A stretch of 64,000 nucleotides of DNA from Athripsodes cinereus (Eukaryota; Arthropoda; Insecta; Trichoptera; Leptoceridae), in NCBI GenBank assembly GCA_947579605.1, contig OX388311.1, positions 27,158,951-27,222,950 on the forward strand, given 5' to 3'. Both the position numbers and the translations under genes were made by a program. A model generated the notes under the pieces. The model was given only the letters and a program-made list of their open reading frames with translations. It searched no databases and had not been told where the DNA came from. Below, piece by piece: positions 47,179 to 58,628 of the stretch (its first letter is position 1; the number at the start of each line of letters is the position of its first letter).

Positions 47179-49284
47179 AAAAAAGAGCGAAGTAATATGG
47201 AGGAAATTACACGTAACTACCACCTCACTAAACCGTTCTGAAGCTATCATAATATGATAAATAATATATACATTAATTAATATTGACTAAAATTATTTTG
47301 CAAATACTTTGAAACAAGGTCAATTACAACAAACAGTATGTCAATTTTTGAAACAAGGTTGAGTAAAAAATTACTTATTTTATTGTTTCATTCCTCGCCT
47401 GGTAAATAAAAAAATTAATCAATGGAAAGAAATGAGTACAAAAAAAGTGATTCCAAATTAAAAGCTTTATAAAGCACACTGAGGCCTGTCAACCAATGAC
47501 AGTTTTAGTCGACGTAATAATAACTATAATAAGTATTATTTTCATGAATATTTCTTCTTTGAGCAGCATGTTAGGTTCCCCTTACGTTAGTTTTCACTCT
47601 GGTGTAGGCCTTTCTGTTTTGCGCTAATTAAAACAGTTTCTTTGTCTATCGTTTATTCTCTGACACAGAACTACTTATTAAATTCACGAATTACATTTGT
47701 AGATACCCAACACATTATAAAATATCCAACCACTAAATTTGGAGATATGTTCGTATTTACTAAGCCATCGATATGAGTAAGAAGATAGATACCATTATAA
47801 ACTATGTTGACAATTATGCAACAGGATATCATCTCCAAATAACTATTATGTATTACCAAGGGCTTGCAAGCAGTATATACGTACTGTAATAGTAATCACA
47901 ATTCACAATATCAAAGTAAACAAACACCAAAGCAAAGTAAACACAATAATGTTGTGTTATTACATTGCGATGTTATAATACATTGTTATATGTATAATAA
48001 TAATATCACGACTGGATACATACTAGGTATCTCGGTAGTGCTTGGAACTGCTGTCCAATGACTAGAATGAATCGTAATCCTACCACATATGAGAATAATA
48101 TACTGTATAATATAATAATATTATACGTAAGTACACGAGATGTCCAACGATATTACATGTCTTTATATTTCAGTATTCTCCTTTATAATACCCCATAGTC
48201 CAACTATGTTACAAATAACATCCCTATATTCAGACAGTTATCCCGAAGAAAATTCTCCACAAAGGTAAAGGAGTTTGAGATGGGGGAGAATATTGAACAA
48301 TGAAAAGCTTTGCGTTTGTATTATATATGTTGACACACTAGATATATATAGAAATATATTTATGTATATAATGTAATGCGCAACTACAAATAGCGAAGGT
48401 ATACTGATATCTTGTCGTAGGAGGTTGAGAGGTTACCCATGGGACTTATAGAAGACTCGTTTTATAAGAACGTCCATTTAAATTTTTAAAAGACTGGTAT
48501 ATGACAATGTATAGTAAAAGCCTTGAGGAATACTCTAAGCGAGGGAAAGACTATTATCTTTATTGTGTGTAGAGAAGGAGTTCACTGCTTTTATATTCTT
48601 ATGGTGATGAAAAATTACCTGAAAGTAGGACACAGATGGATGTTAAGTACCTAACTGGGGATATTAATTAGAATAAGGCAAGTCAACGATAGATTTTATT
48701 ATTTTATACTCGTGAGAATGATTGCGGGCGTTTAAACTTTTATCTATTACGGGAGATTTAAAGGCAAATAAATGCAAATTGCTTTAAATAAACCACAAAT
48801 ACGTACTAATGTATCACATATATCGTTATGATTCAAGCCAAAGGAGCGGCAGGAATTTCATTGTTAATGTATGTCTGCGGGGAAATATTTGGTAAAATAA
48901 ATACAATTATCATGTATGAAACTATGTCAAAAGCCAGTCATGCATTATTCAAAGATCTATCTAAATAAAGAATGGATTAACTATCGAAATAATATATTGT
49001 GTACAACAAATACCAACAGATTGCCACAGCAGCGGCGCAATCAACGGGCGATTTTCTGTACCTAACAAACTCTCATTAGTATAAATGAGAGAACAAACAG
49101 CACAAGCAATATACTTCATTGTACATATATGCACTTTATTTATATAGACTGAGTGCACTCGATGTCAAAACACTATTTATTGTATGATTTAAATTCATAA
49201 ATCAAATGTCCAATTCATTAATAACTACCTACATAATATTAAATTTGCGATATTAAATTATCAACTGTTATTGCCAGATTTAAC
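47179..49284. other. AT-rich stretch without a supported feature
   Basis: Nothing recognised. Confidence 0.5.
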
Positions 49285-49417
49285 GAAATTAAAACAAATG
49301 TTTTCTTCTTCTATATTATGTTCTTTATTGAGAGAGATAATTACTTTTTGAGACGAAAGATGTCTCTTTCAATAAAGAACATAATATAGTAGAAGAAGAC
49401 ATTAGTTTTTAATTTCC
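49285..49417. repeat. Long hairpin with ~52-bp arms
   Basis: The left arm (49285-49336) and right arm (about 49361-49417) are complementary with few mismatches. The core ATATTATGTTCTTTATTGA pairs perfectly, and outside it TTTTCTTCTTCT and AATTAAAA also pair. The loop is about 24 nt. It could be a small foldback element or, if transcribed, a small-RNA precursor. Confidence 0.8.
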
Positions 49418-49570
49418 TTATGGAATTCTATTATCAAAAACACCGACACAGTGAATAGCCAGATCTAATAAAAAATATATTTGTAAAATATGTAAAATGT
49501 ATTTATTTTTTATTTACTACATAAGTGTACATTGCTTAAATCAAGTACCTATTCACTAAAAAAAAAAGAG

Positions 49571-49615
49571 GTGAGTTTATCGCAAAGGTCCGATTACCCC
49601 CAATTAGTCCGATAA
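49571..49615 (-). mobile_element. LINE 3'-end hairpin module, copy 5 (decayed)
   Basis: The minus strand reads GGACTAATTGGGGGTAATCG, GACCTTTGCGATAAACTCACC. The stem still pairs partly (ATCG with CGAT). Confidence 0.5.
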
Positions 49616-49807
49616 ATGTTCAGATTCATTTCAACTCGCTTGGTAACAGATACTTAGCTTAAAGTAATTATATAATTAAATCAATCGATGTTTTGGGCAA
49701 AATATTTAGAAAAGTAAACCAGTTAAATTTATAAACAAGGGTTGTATAATTAATGCGCAAAATGAACGAATTGTAGAACTAGTATCCTATCCCGAGAAAA
49801 TCCCGGC

Positions 49808-49865
49808 AATTCATAAGTCTCCCACTCTTTTTCATAAGTTTTCGAGTGACCCCAAAAAGCAAGCG
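49808..49865 (+). mobile_element. Retroposon family D, 5' fragment
   Basis: AAGTCTCCCACTCTTTTTCA, then TAAGTTTTCGAGTGACCCC, matches the family D 5' region. Confidence 0.5.
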
Positions 49866-50068
49866 TTGGTAAAAATTCACGTTTTTTTACTACAAACGTT
49901 CGTAACAATATTCAGTAACTACCACAACACTACTGCTAAATCGATAAATAATAATAAAAGTTATTGAAAAATGCACGTACGTACCGCGTAGAAAACAAAG
50001 ATTTTCTCCATCTTATCAAACGACTTATTGACAATGTGATTTTTAAGAAAGAAAATAAGCTCTCTCTA

Positions 50069-50436
50069 CAGGGGACACTACAAATAGGCACCTGGTAGTG
50101 GACCCCACAATCCAAGTACCTGGTTTTGATCTGCCGAGAAGGGTTTGGGTACAGCAAAATAGAGTGAGGACAGAACATGGATGCTGTAACTACTTGCTCT
50201 GGAGGTGGGGAAAAAGAGATTCCCCTGATTGTGAATGTGGAGATGTGCAGAGTGTGAGACACATAGTGCAGGACTGCCATCTCAAAAAATTTAGCGGGGA
50301 TCTGCGGGACATCCACGAAGCGGGACCGGAGGCGGTGAGCTGGCTCTCGACACTAGAGCCAAGACTGTAGAGGACACGACGCAGCCCACATGGGTTAAGA
50401 TTCATCAACACCGAGCCATGCGAAAAGTAAAGTAAG
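50069..50436 (+). mobile_element. 5'-truncated LINE end (C-terminal zinc motif) with target duplication
   Basis: TAAGCTCTCTCTA (50056-50068) and TAAGCCCTCTCTA (50437-50449) flank the insert with one difference. The frame is open from about 50068 to the stop at 50368-50370, about 100 codons. It reads VDPTIQVPGFDLPRRVW, NRVRTEHGCCNYLLWRWGK, DSPDCECGDVQSVRHIVQDC, where Cys-x-Cys...His-x4-Cys is the C-terminal zinc-binding motif of jockey-like ORF2 proteins, followed by GPEAVSWLSTL. A short 3' region ends AAAAGTAAAGTAAG. There is no start codon; the body was lost on insertion. Confidence 0.87.
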
Positions 50437-50854
50437 TAAGCCCTCTCTAGATAAAGAAACTTTGTAGAGGTATTATAATGCTATAACAAGAACTTGTCTA
50501 ACATTATATTAATCAATTACTACATGTGATTTTTATCATATAACACCCACAATACATGTTACCTAATGACTTATAGTATGCGTGGGCTATTATTATTTAA
50601 TCATACAGAAAATTGTTTCGCCTACAAAAAAACTTATTATCTTTTGGCATTAATCAAATGTAACCAAAATTATAAATTGTAAAATATCTAAGCAAGATAA
50701 GCACGAATTGTGATAATCTTGATTTTTAACTATTTATTCAACGGATTGTAACATAATTAAAGATGAGTGTATTAAAACGCCTATTTCATCATTACAGTAA
50801 ACAACAGATTTGCCTCACAAAATAACAGCTAAGCGGAAGATGTGTCATGTAGCG

Positions 50855-51078
50855 CAGTGTTCCGCAAACTTTTTGTGTTCAAGGTACACCTATCAAATCA
50901 AGAAATCTATGAGGTACACCAAAGAAAAAAACAAATGTTTTTTTTAACAAAGCGCCTCGCTCATAGCTCTCAACTGATTTTAGGTGTATCTGCACAAAAC
51001 CTTGACTTTTTTCCGCGGCACACCTAGTGATAACCACGGTACACCAGTGTGCCGCGGCACACGCTTTGCGGAACACTG
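50855..51078. mobile_element. hAT MITE, 224 bp, with perfect 8-bp target duplication
   Basis: The left end CAGTGTTCCGCAAACTTT and the right end, reverse complemented CAGTGTTCCGCAAAGCGTG, form an inverted repeat of about 14 perfect bases. ATGTAGCG flanks both sides, at 50847-50854 and 51079-51086. The internal GGTACACC and GCCGCGGCACAC words are typical of hAT elements. The duplication has the nnnTAnnn form preferred by the Buster group. Non-coding. Confidence 0.93.
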
Positions 51079-51086
51079 ATGTAGCG

Positions 51087-52789
51087 AACTGTACCGTGAA
51101 AACGGAAATCTCTCAATTATATGTTCGAGATTCTAGTATTAGACTACCAATCACTATTAATGCGGGGAATTTTTTAATCCATATAAATAGCCACTTACTC
51201 AAATGTAAATGGTTATTTATTTAAAAAGTCTGTACGTTAACATACAAATGTAATGTAATATTCGATAACCTCCTATAATACGAATTTAGTGATGATTAAG
51301 TTAGATAGTTTAATTGTTTCCCCGAATTTAAACTATTTATGTATTGAACAATCACTTACTCTGTTTTGAGTTAATCAACTGTTGTATTATGAATAGTATA
51401 AGCAAACAATATGAAGTACATGCATTACATAATATGCGGTAAATAATTTAAACTCTGCAATCGAAATTACCCTTCAAATAGCGTATTGGCGAATAATGTA
51501 GATGTAATAATTCTAATTAGTGATGGATCATATAAAAAACGAACCATTCAAATGATTCACTCAACAATCCGTGTATGAACAGCAAAAAATATAAGGAAAT
51601 AATGTAAAAAATATATATACCTAAAATATATTATATACCTTAAATTTAAACATTATTTAAATCTTTTGAAAGAGTCGTATTTGGTGAATACTATTACACA
51701 ATATAATAATTCAATTAATAGCATTGCCTTGAGTTCATTCACAACCGTCGAAACTTTGAATGATGCACCCCTACAAGAAGCTCACATATGTATATATGTA
51801 TCATATACAAAAATACTACATATTTAAATAGATTCTCTAGGAATTGACTGGAATAATTAATCAAAAGTAATTTTAAATCAAAAATACAATTAAAAGAAGT
51901 TAAAATTAAAGTAAAGTAAACGATTTTTATTTGTGTACGAACACATTTTCAAAAAAACAAAAAAGCTTTAGAAAAATTTAATAAAAGAACTTCAATAATA
52001 TAAAAAAATAAATAAATAAATGTTTTTGTACCTATATCAATAAAACGATTCTTATAAATTGTATCTTTACAAGATCGGTATGGATCGAACGAACCGACTC
52101 AATCAAGAGACTCGCGTAGAACGAACACTCACGTGAATTATTATATAATAAATTGAATTATAATAATTCCGCTGCATCCATAGGTACTTACTCAGTAGTG
52201 AATCACATAGATACAGACAATATTATAAAATATATATGTTTACCAATATTAGTAATTATTAAATTATTATAAGTATGTGTTTGTACAACACTCCAAATAT
52301 AAATAGTAATATTATTATGTATGCGCAATATAATTAACACGTAATATTATAACATGCATACGATTTGCTTTATTGACTTTGATAGTACAGCAATAGTAAG
52401 TACGACATTAATTCTATTAAACGTTCATTCGCCGTGAAAGCAATCATGTTTACAAAATTAATAAAACTGAAGAATATTATTATATTTGCAATCATAATTA
52501 CACGAGATCATAAGGTGTTAACTGACAGTGATGAAACGAATAACGGTTTGCCTTGATACCGGATTACCTGCCATGAAATTTCATGTGAGGGTGTTTTTGA
52601 TTTTTTAAGGCCAAAAGTTTTGATACTAAGCATGTTTGTTGGTTATGTGCAGTGAGTGGGATCAAATCAAACTAATGACATTTTAAAAAAACATAAAAAA
52701 ACTAGATAGTTTTTTAAATGTAAAGTGATAAAAAATGTCCTTGAAAATTTGATCCACGTAGCTCTAGGATGCGTAGGCTTTAAGCCCCT
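51087..52789. other. AT-rich stretch without a supported feature
   Basis: Only simple AT-rich runs and an (AAAT)n run near 52005 are seen. Confidence 0.45.
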
Positions 52790-53135
52790 TCTTTATTATT
52801 TTTTTAATTTATTTATTTACTTTATGTGTCTTACTATGTCTTATTCAATCAGTAAATATATATTGTTGCTTACATGTGTTATTTTTCTTTCTGTCTACTT
52901 TAAGTTTTATTTTTGTTTTGTTTTTACTATTACAGTTGATGTATATGGGTTTGTATATGTGTATATGTACCTATGTGTTTTTTTTTGTTTTAATTTTAAT
53001 AACCGGGTTAGTTGGAAGACATCGCATTTGAGCGATAAACTCGCTGTCTGTACATTGAATTGTATAACTGATATTTATATGACATTGTTATATTGTGTAA
53101 TATTGTACAGTGAAGAATAAAATAAATAAATAAAT
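52790..53135 (+). mobile_element. LINE 3' end with hairpin module, copy 6, fullest tail
   Basis: A T-rich untranslated stretch leads to GGGTTAGTTGGAAGACATCG, the stem ATCGC...GCGAT, AAACTCGCTG, CTGTACATTGAATTGTATAA and a tail AAATAAATAAATAAATG at about 53117-53135. The 131-codon frame at 52725-53120 crosses this untranslated region and is an artefact of T-rich codons. Confidence 0.7.
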
Positions 53136-53940
53136 GAATTCTATATAATAAAAGTTTTATTTCATAAAAAAAGGTTGATTATATGTTTTATTGGAAAATC
53201 TGGTATCCGGCCGGATATTGATCTACTACCCAATAACCATTTCACCTCTAGTAATTATTGATCAATCAATGCACACCATTAGCGATCGACAATAATGTTG
53301 ATCGCACATCATGGCATATTATGTAAATACGTGCTGCAAATATGTATCTACAATTCCGTAGAAATAATATGTCGCCAATTAAGTGGAATAAATTACAATA
53401 TTACGTTTTAATACGTATTCAATTCTTAAGACTTCTGTAAAAGGAATATTAATTTATGCAAATATTTTACAATAACATCAAAGTCCTGATTGGGCTTGAA
53501 TAAAGGTATGTTTATCTTGTATTTATATAATACCTATAAGATACTATAATCTGTACAATACACAGGTAATTTTATTGAAATCTATGTCTTAAAGAAAACA
53601 AAGTTATTTTGAATTAAAGAAACGTTAAAAAAAAGTTCGTGATATAGATCAAAACTTTCGGTGACTATCGTCAGTTCGGTGATATGTTATATCAGGAAAT
53701 TAAATTATAAATATTTACCTACCCACATTTCCATAGATTTTGAAATAGTTGATAAAGTCACTCAGATCCTTTTTCTCTATTAATTTTTTTTACGATTGAC
53801 AGGAAAAACGAAAAGATATTATAGACTTTTTTTAACGCAATCAAATTGTAAGTGTATTTTTATTTTATCAACGGGGTTTTATACAATACAAAAAATACAT
53901 TAGGTATTCTATATTTTTTAGCGTCCCAATCACATAAGCT

Positions 53941-54070
53941 ATCCTAGAGCCAATTCGTAAGCGTTGGGACGCCTTTCTCACTTTTTCCTATTAGATCTTG
54001 CACAATGTTACATTGCGTAAACATGGTTTTCATATCAAGATGTCTGATTGGTTTTGTCATCTTTGAGTTG
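53941..54070. repeat. Dispersed repeat shared with 7394-7520
   Basis: This is the second copy of the pair; the order of shared words is the same and the orientation is the same. Confidence 0.65.
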
Positions 54071-54449
54071 TGCCCAAATCCAGTAAAACAATAAAAAAAT
54101 ATTATAAACAGGTTTTTTTTCATTTATGTATCTAATAAATAAGAATTACAATATATAGGTATTAATAATATTGTTAACAAAACAAAGGGCAATATTAATA
54201 TAGTGCCACAAGATTAATCATTGCAGATGTATTGTTTTTATAATATCAATGAAGATGTCAAAGTTCATAATAATAACGCGATGTTGTTACCCAGATATAA
54301 ATAGAATCGTAATTCCCTCCCCTTGATAATAACATGCAGAGTTGGGAATTAACGATTAACAACATTATTAACTTGAGTTAAAAATGTGATTGAACTTAAT
54401 ATGAATATTAAACTTCCATGAAATTGAGCCAGTTACTTTTTCTAAGATC

Positions 54450-54481
54450 TGATGGATACCAGAAAAATCTGGTATCCATCA
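54450..54481. repeat. Perfect 14-bp stem hairpin with AAAA loop
   Basis: TGATGGATACCAGA, AAAA, TCTGGTATCCATCA. All 14 pairs match. The half-site AATCTGGTATCC recurs near 53199, next to a second palindrome, ATCCGGCCGGAT. Confidence 0.85.
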
Positions 54482-55048
54482 CAGGGGCACATGGGCCTCC
54501 ATTTGTTTCAAGTTTCTGATCCATTCGCATTGGGGGCCTTTTAAGTTAATTTTTTTGCGATTGTAACGAAAAACTGTAAATTGGATAAGATTTGTTTTAA
54601 GAATATAGGCTTGACGAATAACGAAGTTCGATACATTTTCGTAAATCAATTACGTTTAACTAAGTTATTTTTTTTTATAAATAATGTCCAACTCTGATAG
54701 CATGTCATCTTGGACGGTACACACTACATAATATGAAATGATATGTGTGTAATGATCACAGTATTATTGTACTACATTCGTAAGATCAAATCAACAAGCG
54801 AGTTGCATCTAATAGCTGCTTATTATATCGTACAATATAATTAAAGCTAATGACGTAACTCAATACACAAGATTGTACTAATATTATTAATCATCAATAT
54901 TAATGCAGTTCCAGTCATGTCAATTGAATAAAGTAAACAAATATAACTATAACTAGCCCTGAATGATTTGTGTACCTACAAACTATTAAATAGCAACTGA
55001 ACATTAGAAATATAACATCAGTTTTACATACAGAGCTTCTTCCGAGTC

Positions 55049-55130
55049 ATAATCCACTAAATTGGTCTATTACGAGTTTAGTTTTTCTTTTTCTTCTTCC
55101 CTGAATCTTGTCAGTCTTTTCAGTCCTGCT
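55049..55130 (-). mobile_element. LINE C-terminal fragment related to 47042-47178
   Basis: AATCCACTAAATTGGTCT and ACGAGTTTAG match AATCCATTGGATTGGTCT and ACGAGTTTGG of the other copy. The frame is decayed. Confidence 0.55.
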
Positions 55131-56127
55131 TTCTACAAGATACATTTTCCACAGAGATACCTAATATTATATATCCAGATTGACAACTATCTAGTTGTTT
55201 AATTGGTTTTGTATATTTTTTTTTAATTTTGCCTAAAATTTTTCGTACAGCTTTAAAAGTTATATTTTGCGAATTTTAGATATTAAATTACACCACATTA
55301 GTACACATTTTTTAAAACTAAAGCTCATATAAAGTGTAACTTTAATTTATTATTGTAAACGTGTAATGCGATATCGGAATATTTTTTTCTTGTAAATGAA
55401 AAAAAGGTTTTCCCCTGTAACAAAAAGTTTTCAGGTAACTTTTTGTACGTCCATTTTTTGCCAATCTCTGATGTCAAAACAAGACTTTTTTTATTTTTAT
55501 TATTTACGACTTAGACGTACTTACAAAAAATATTTAACTATTATTTATTAATACACTAATATTTATGAAACAAAATAATAAGAAGGGTTTTTCCTCTGTA
55601 TCAATACAAAGATTAGTTTGTGATATAAAAATCGTAAAAAATCCCAGCAGATCCGCAAATTATGATTTAATGAAATTACAAAAAAATCAATATAGTGATT
55701 ATTGAATAATATATAGCCAAAATCTATTTTTTTAAACCAACTCGTGAATTAAAGGTTTTTTTTCTTCATCAAAAAAGATGAAGATTCTACACTTAACATT
55801 CCTCATAGATCCGCAAAACACAAAAAAAAATTATATATAAATTATTATTATATAAACAACCTCTAGAGAGGTCGACGATTTTTTCTAAATAACTGAAACC
55901 ATCAATAATAACAATTTAATTACTTACACGAGTAACAATTTTAAATAATAAAAAAATGGGCATGTATCAAAAAACGAAATGCATTATGTTACTCTGGCAA
56001 AAATTGTAAACAATTTTTTTAAACATATTCCGTGTTTATGATTTTTTAATGTTTCATTTTCATGATACAAAATTATTATCTTAACTACAAAAAAAGGTTT
56101 AATTTTATTTTATTTATTATTATTTAT

Positions 56128-56338
56128 TATACCATCACGGCACATCCCACAAGTGGGGTAGCCAGCAGATCAGCTGCATGTAAGAAACATGAAAACTGTC
56201 CTCTCCGTGACAATATAAAATTAAGACATTCAGGATGGGTGGCAAACTTTAATTTACTATTTTATAATAACTTTAATTTACTATTTTATAATAACTTTGA
56301 AGTCGTTCAGGATGCGTCGCAATATCTCATAGCTTAAT
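56128..56338 (-). mobile_element. Retroposon family D, with a 24-bp internal tandem repeat
   Basis: ACCATCACGGCACATCCCAC, AAGTGGGGTAGCCAGCAG, CTGTCCTCTCCGTGAC and CATTCAGGATGGGTGGC are in family order. AACTTTAATTTACTATTTTA is repeated head to tail with period 24 from about 56245 to 56298. Confidence 0.75.
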
Positions 56339-56449
56339 TAAAAATGATAATGTCTTATTTATGATATTTTTTTTTGGGTATTACAGCACACTTGAAACTT
56401 ACAGAAAAAGTGACACCCATTCGTATCATTGAGTCCTAGGGGAAAAATA

Positions 56450-56660
56450 GGTCTCCCACAATTTCCTATACAAATTGGTATGGCAGATATTCATGAAACA
56501 TCAAAATAAGACATTTAGAATCTTCCATTCAGCGATGATGTATGTCACCCATCCAGAAAGTTCTAATTTCTTATCGGCAAGGAGAGGCTAATTTGCAAAT
56601 CTACTAAATGTAATATATTGCCTGCCGCACTTGTGGGATATACCGCGATGATATAGATAC
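56450..56660 (+). mobile_element. Retroposon family D, opposite to its neighbour
   Basis: ATAGGTCTCCCACAATTTCC, CATTCAGCGATGATGTATG, CACCCATCCAGAAAG, GGCAAGGAGAGGC, TTGTGGGATATACCGCGATG. With the copy at 56128-56338 it forms an inverted pair about 110 bp apart. Confidence 0.75.
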
Positions 56661-58464
56661 ACATAAATTGAAATAACTTTTAGTCAAAGGACTCCTATTT
56701 ATCCGTTTAGGTGACAATTTATTTATCTTTCAACTCTCTCTAGTCTGTCAGTACCACTATGCCAGTGCTGGCATCTCCACATATATACTGTATAAACATA
56801 ATTATAATGTAAACTTTTTCGTTGCCGGGGACTCCAAGGAACTAATATCAAATAAATAAATAGGAAAGTTATAACACCGACCAAGTGGCTAGCCTTGGTA
56901 AGCAAAAGCTTTATTCTTAAGGAAATTAACGAAGTAAGATTACGACAATTTGTCAATAATAATATTAATGATTGCGTGGGCAAAATTTCGCATGGGATTA
57001 ATGAATCGCAAATGCATAATGATAATATTTTTAATATATAGGAATGAAACACGACAGCACGAATAGGAAAAGAAATACAGCGAATGTACAATGAACTATG
57101 AGCAAATTTACCATTGCAATGTTGACTGATTTCAAAGAATAAGTCACGAAACAGATGTTCTGTAATTTATACACCGATAGTGTTTCAATGACTTTTTTCA
57201 TTCGCAATCATTTATTATAAACCGATTATTAATGTAACGAAAGAATTCTTCAATAAGTTAATTCGTACAGCGATGATTGATATGAATTACTCTATTTATT
57301 TAGAGGTGATCTGTCAGACGGTAGTAAATATCGGACTATAAATTCAGAGATCTGCTGGCTCTCTCTACCTTCACGACGTTAACATATTGCTAGGTTTTTG
57401 GGTTTATTACAAATATAGTTTCATTTAAAAATATATACGAATTGTCTTTCTACTTTGTAGTTCCAAATTAAGAGATGATTAGTAGCCGATTATGATTTTT
57501 TTTTATTTTTCTGTAATGTCTATAAAAAAATTAAGGAGTTATCGATGAATAATAATTATATACCCAAAAGTATAATATTTCTGCTCTACGAAGGCTTTTA
57601 AAATTTAATTACAATATTGATTTGCAAAAATACTATATAATGTTCGTACATACGAAAAAACATAAACATTATTCAACAATTATTATTTACGATACTGATG
57701 CAAAAACAAGTTATTTTTTAAATGACGAAAAACACTTAGGAAAGATTTTACTCACAAACTCAATGGAACCAACAAAGAGCTTAACAAAGAATCTTTGTAT
57801 TATGAAAATCTTGGTGAATTTATGTCGCACTTTATCAGATATTGCCCGGTAGATGTTTACATTGTAAACATACTTTTAGTTATTGGGAGTCTAAAAGGAA
57901 ACACAAATTGTTATGAAAAGGTTGGCAGAGATGGGAGAGAGAAAATGGCGTCAACCTCGGTCGTAAAAATTCCAATTTATTACTTTAAAAGCGATGGAAC
58001 TCAAAGATGACAGTAAAAACATGGAAGGATCGGGTAATCAATACAGACTGAAGGTATTTTGAAACAATAAAAAAATGTACAAACATGAAATGACACTTTG
58101 TGGCTGCTTTGTTTGAAAATTCAATTAATGTACATAATGGTGTTGTTAGCTGTGAAATAACGGAACACCGAGGATGAATTTATTATGTCACTAAATTTTA
58201 TAACATAATGCAAAACCGTAATTTCATATCTACGTTATGTGCCAGCTATGTTGTACATTAACGCGATTCAATGGAAAATTACCCAAATGTAGGACGTAAC
58301 CTGAACAATAAATACATTGACCTCAGTATTCAGTAACGCACATAATCGCATTAGAGTTGATTAGCTACATACACTTCTCATCAAATATTATAATACCTAA
58401 ATATCTATCTATATAATTAAGTAGTTGCAACAAATGACTTTATTAGTATAACATTTTTTTAAAT
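56661..58464. other. AT-rich stretch without a supported gene
   Basis: The frames here (for example 122 codons at 56723-57091, -) show no recognisable product. Confidence 0.45.
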
Positions 58465-58628
58465 GAACCAGGGTTTGAAATAAACTCAAATAACCCCAAA
58501 CATCCTCACAGTAAGCAATTCGCTTATGTCGTGAAGATAGCGTAGGTCGGTATCAAGAGAAATTGAACCTAGAATCTCTTATTTGAATATCTGAGACTCT
58601 ATCTACCATTAGGCTACAGGCCACCGCA
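58465..58628 (-). mobile_element. tRNA-derived SINE, copy 5
   Basis: The minus strand has the A-box-like GTAGCCTAATGGTAGATAGA, then GTCTCAG, and the B-box AGGTTCAATTTC. The body retains CATAAGCGAATTGCTTACTG, related to the AAGCTTTTAGTAGCTTACTG of the copy at 20.0 kb. The middle is diverged. Confidence 0.65.

Noticed and set aside
49936..50316. 126-codon minus-strand frame
   Set aside because: It overlaps, on the opposite strand, the clear LINE C-terminal frame at 50068-50370; it is a shadow.
52725..53120. 131-codon plus-strand frame
   Set aside because: It is made of Phe/Leu/Tyr-rich T-run codons across a LINE 3' untranslated region and ends inside the tail; no protein family is recognisable.
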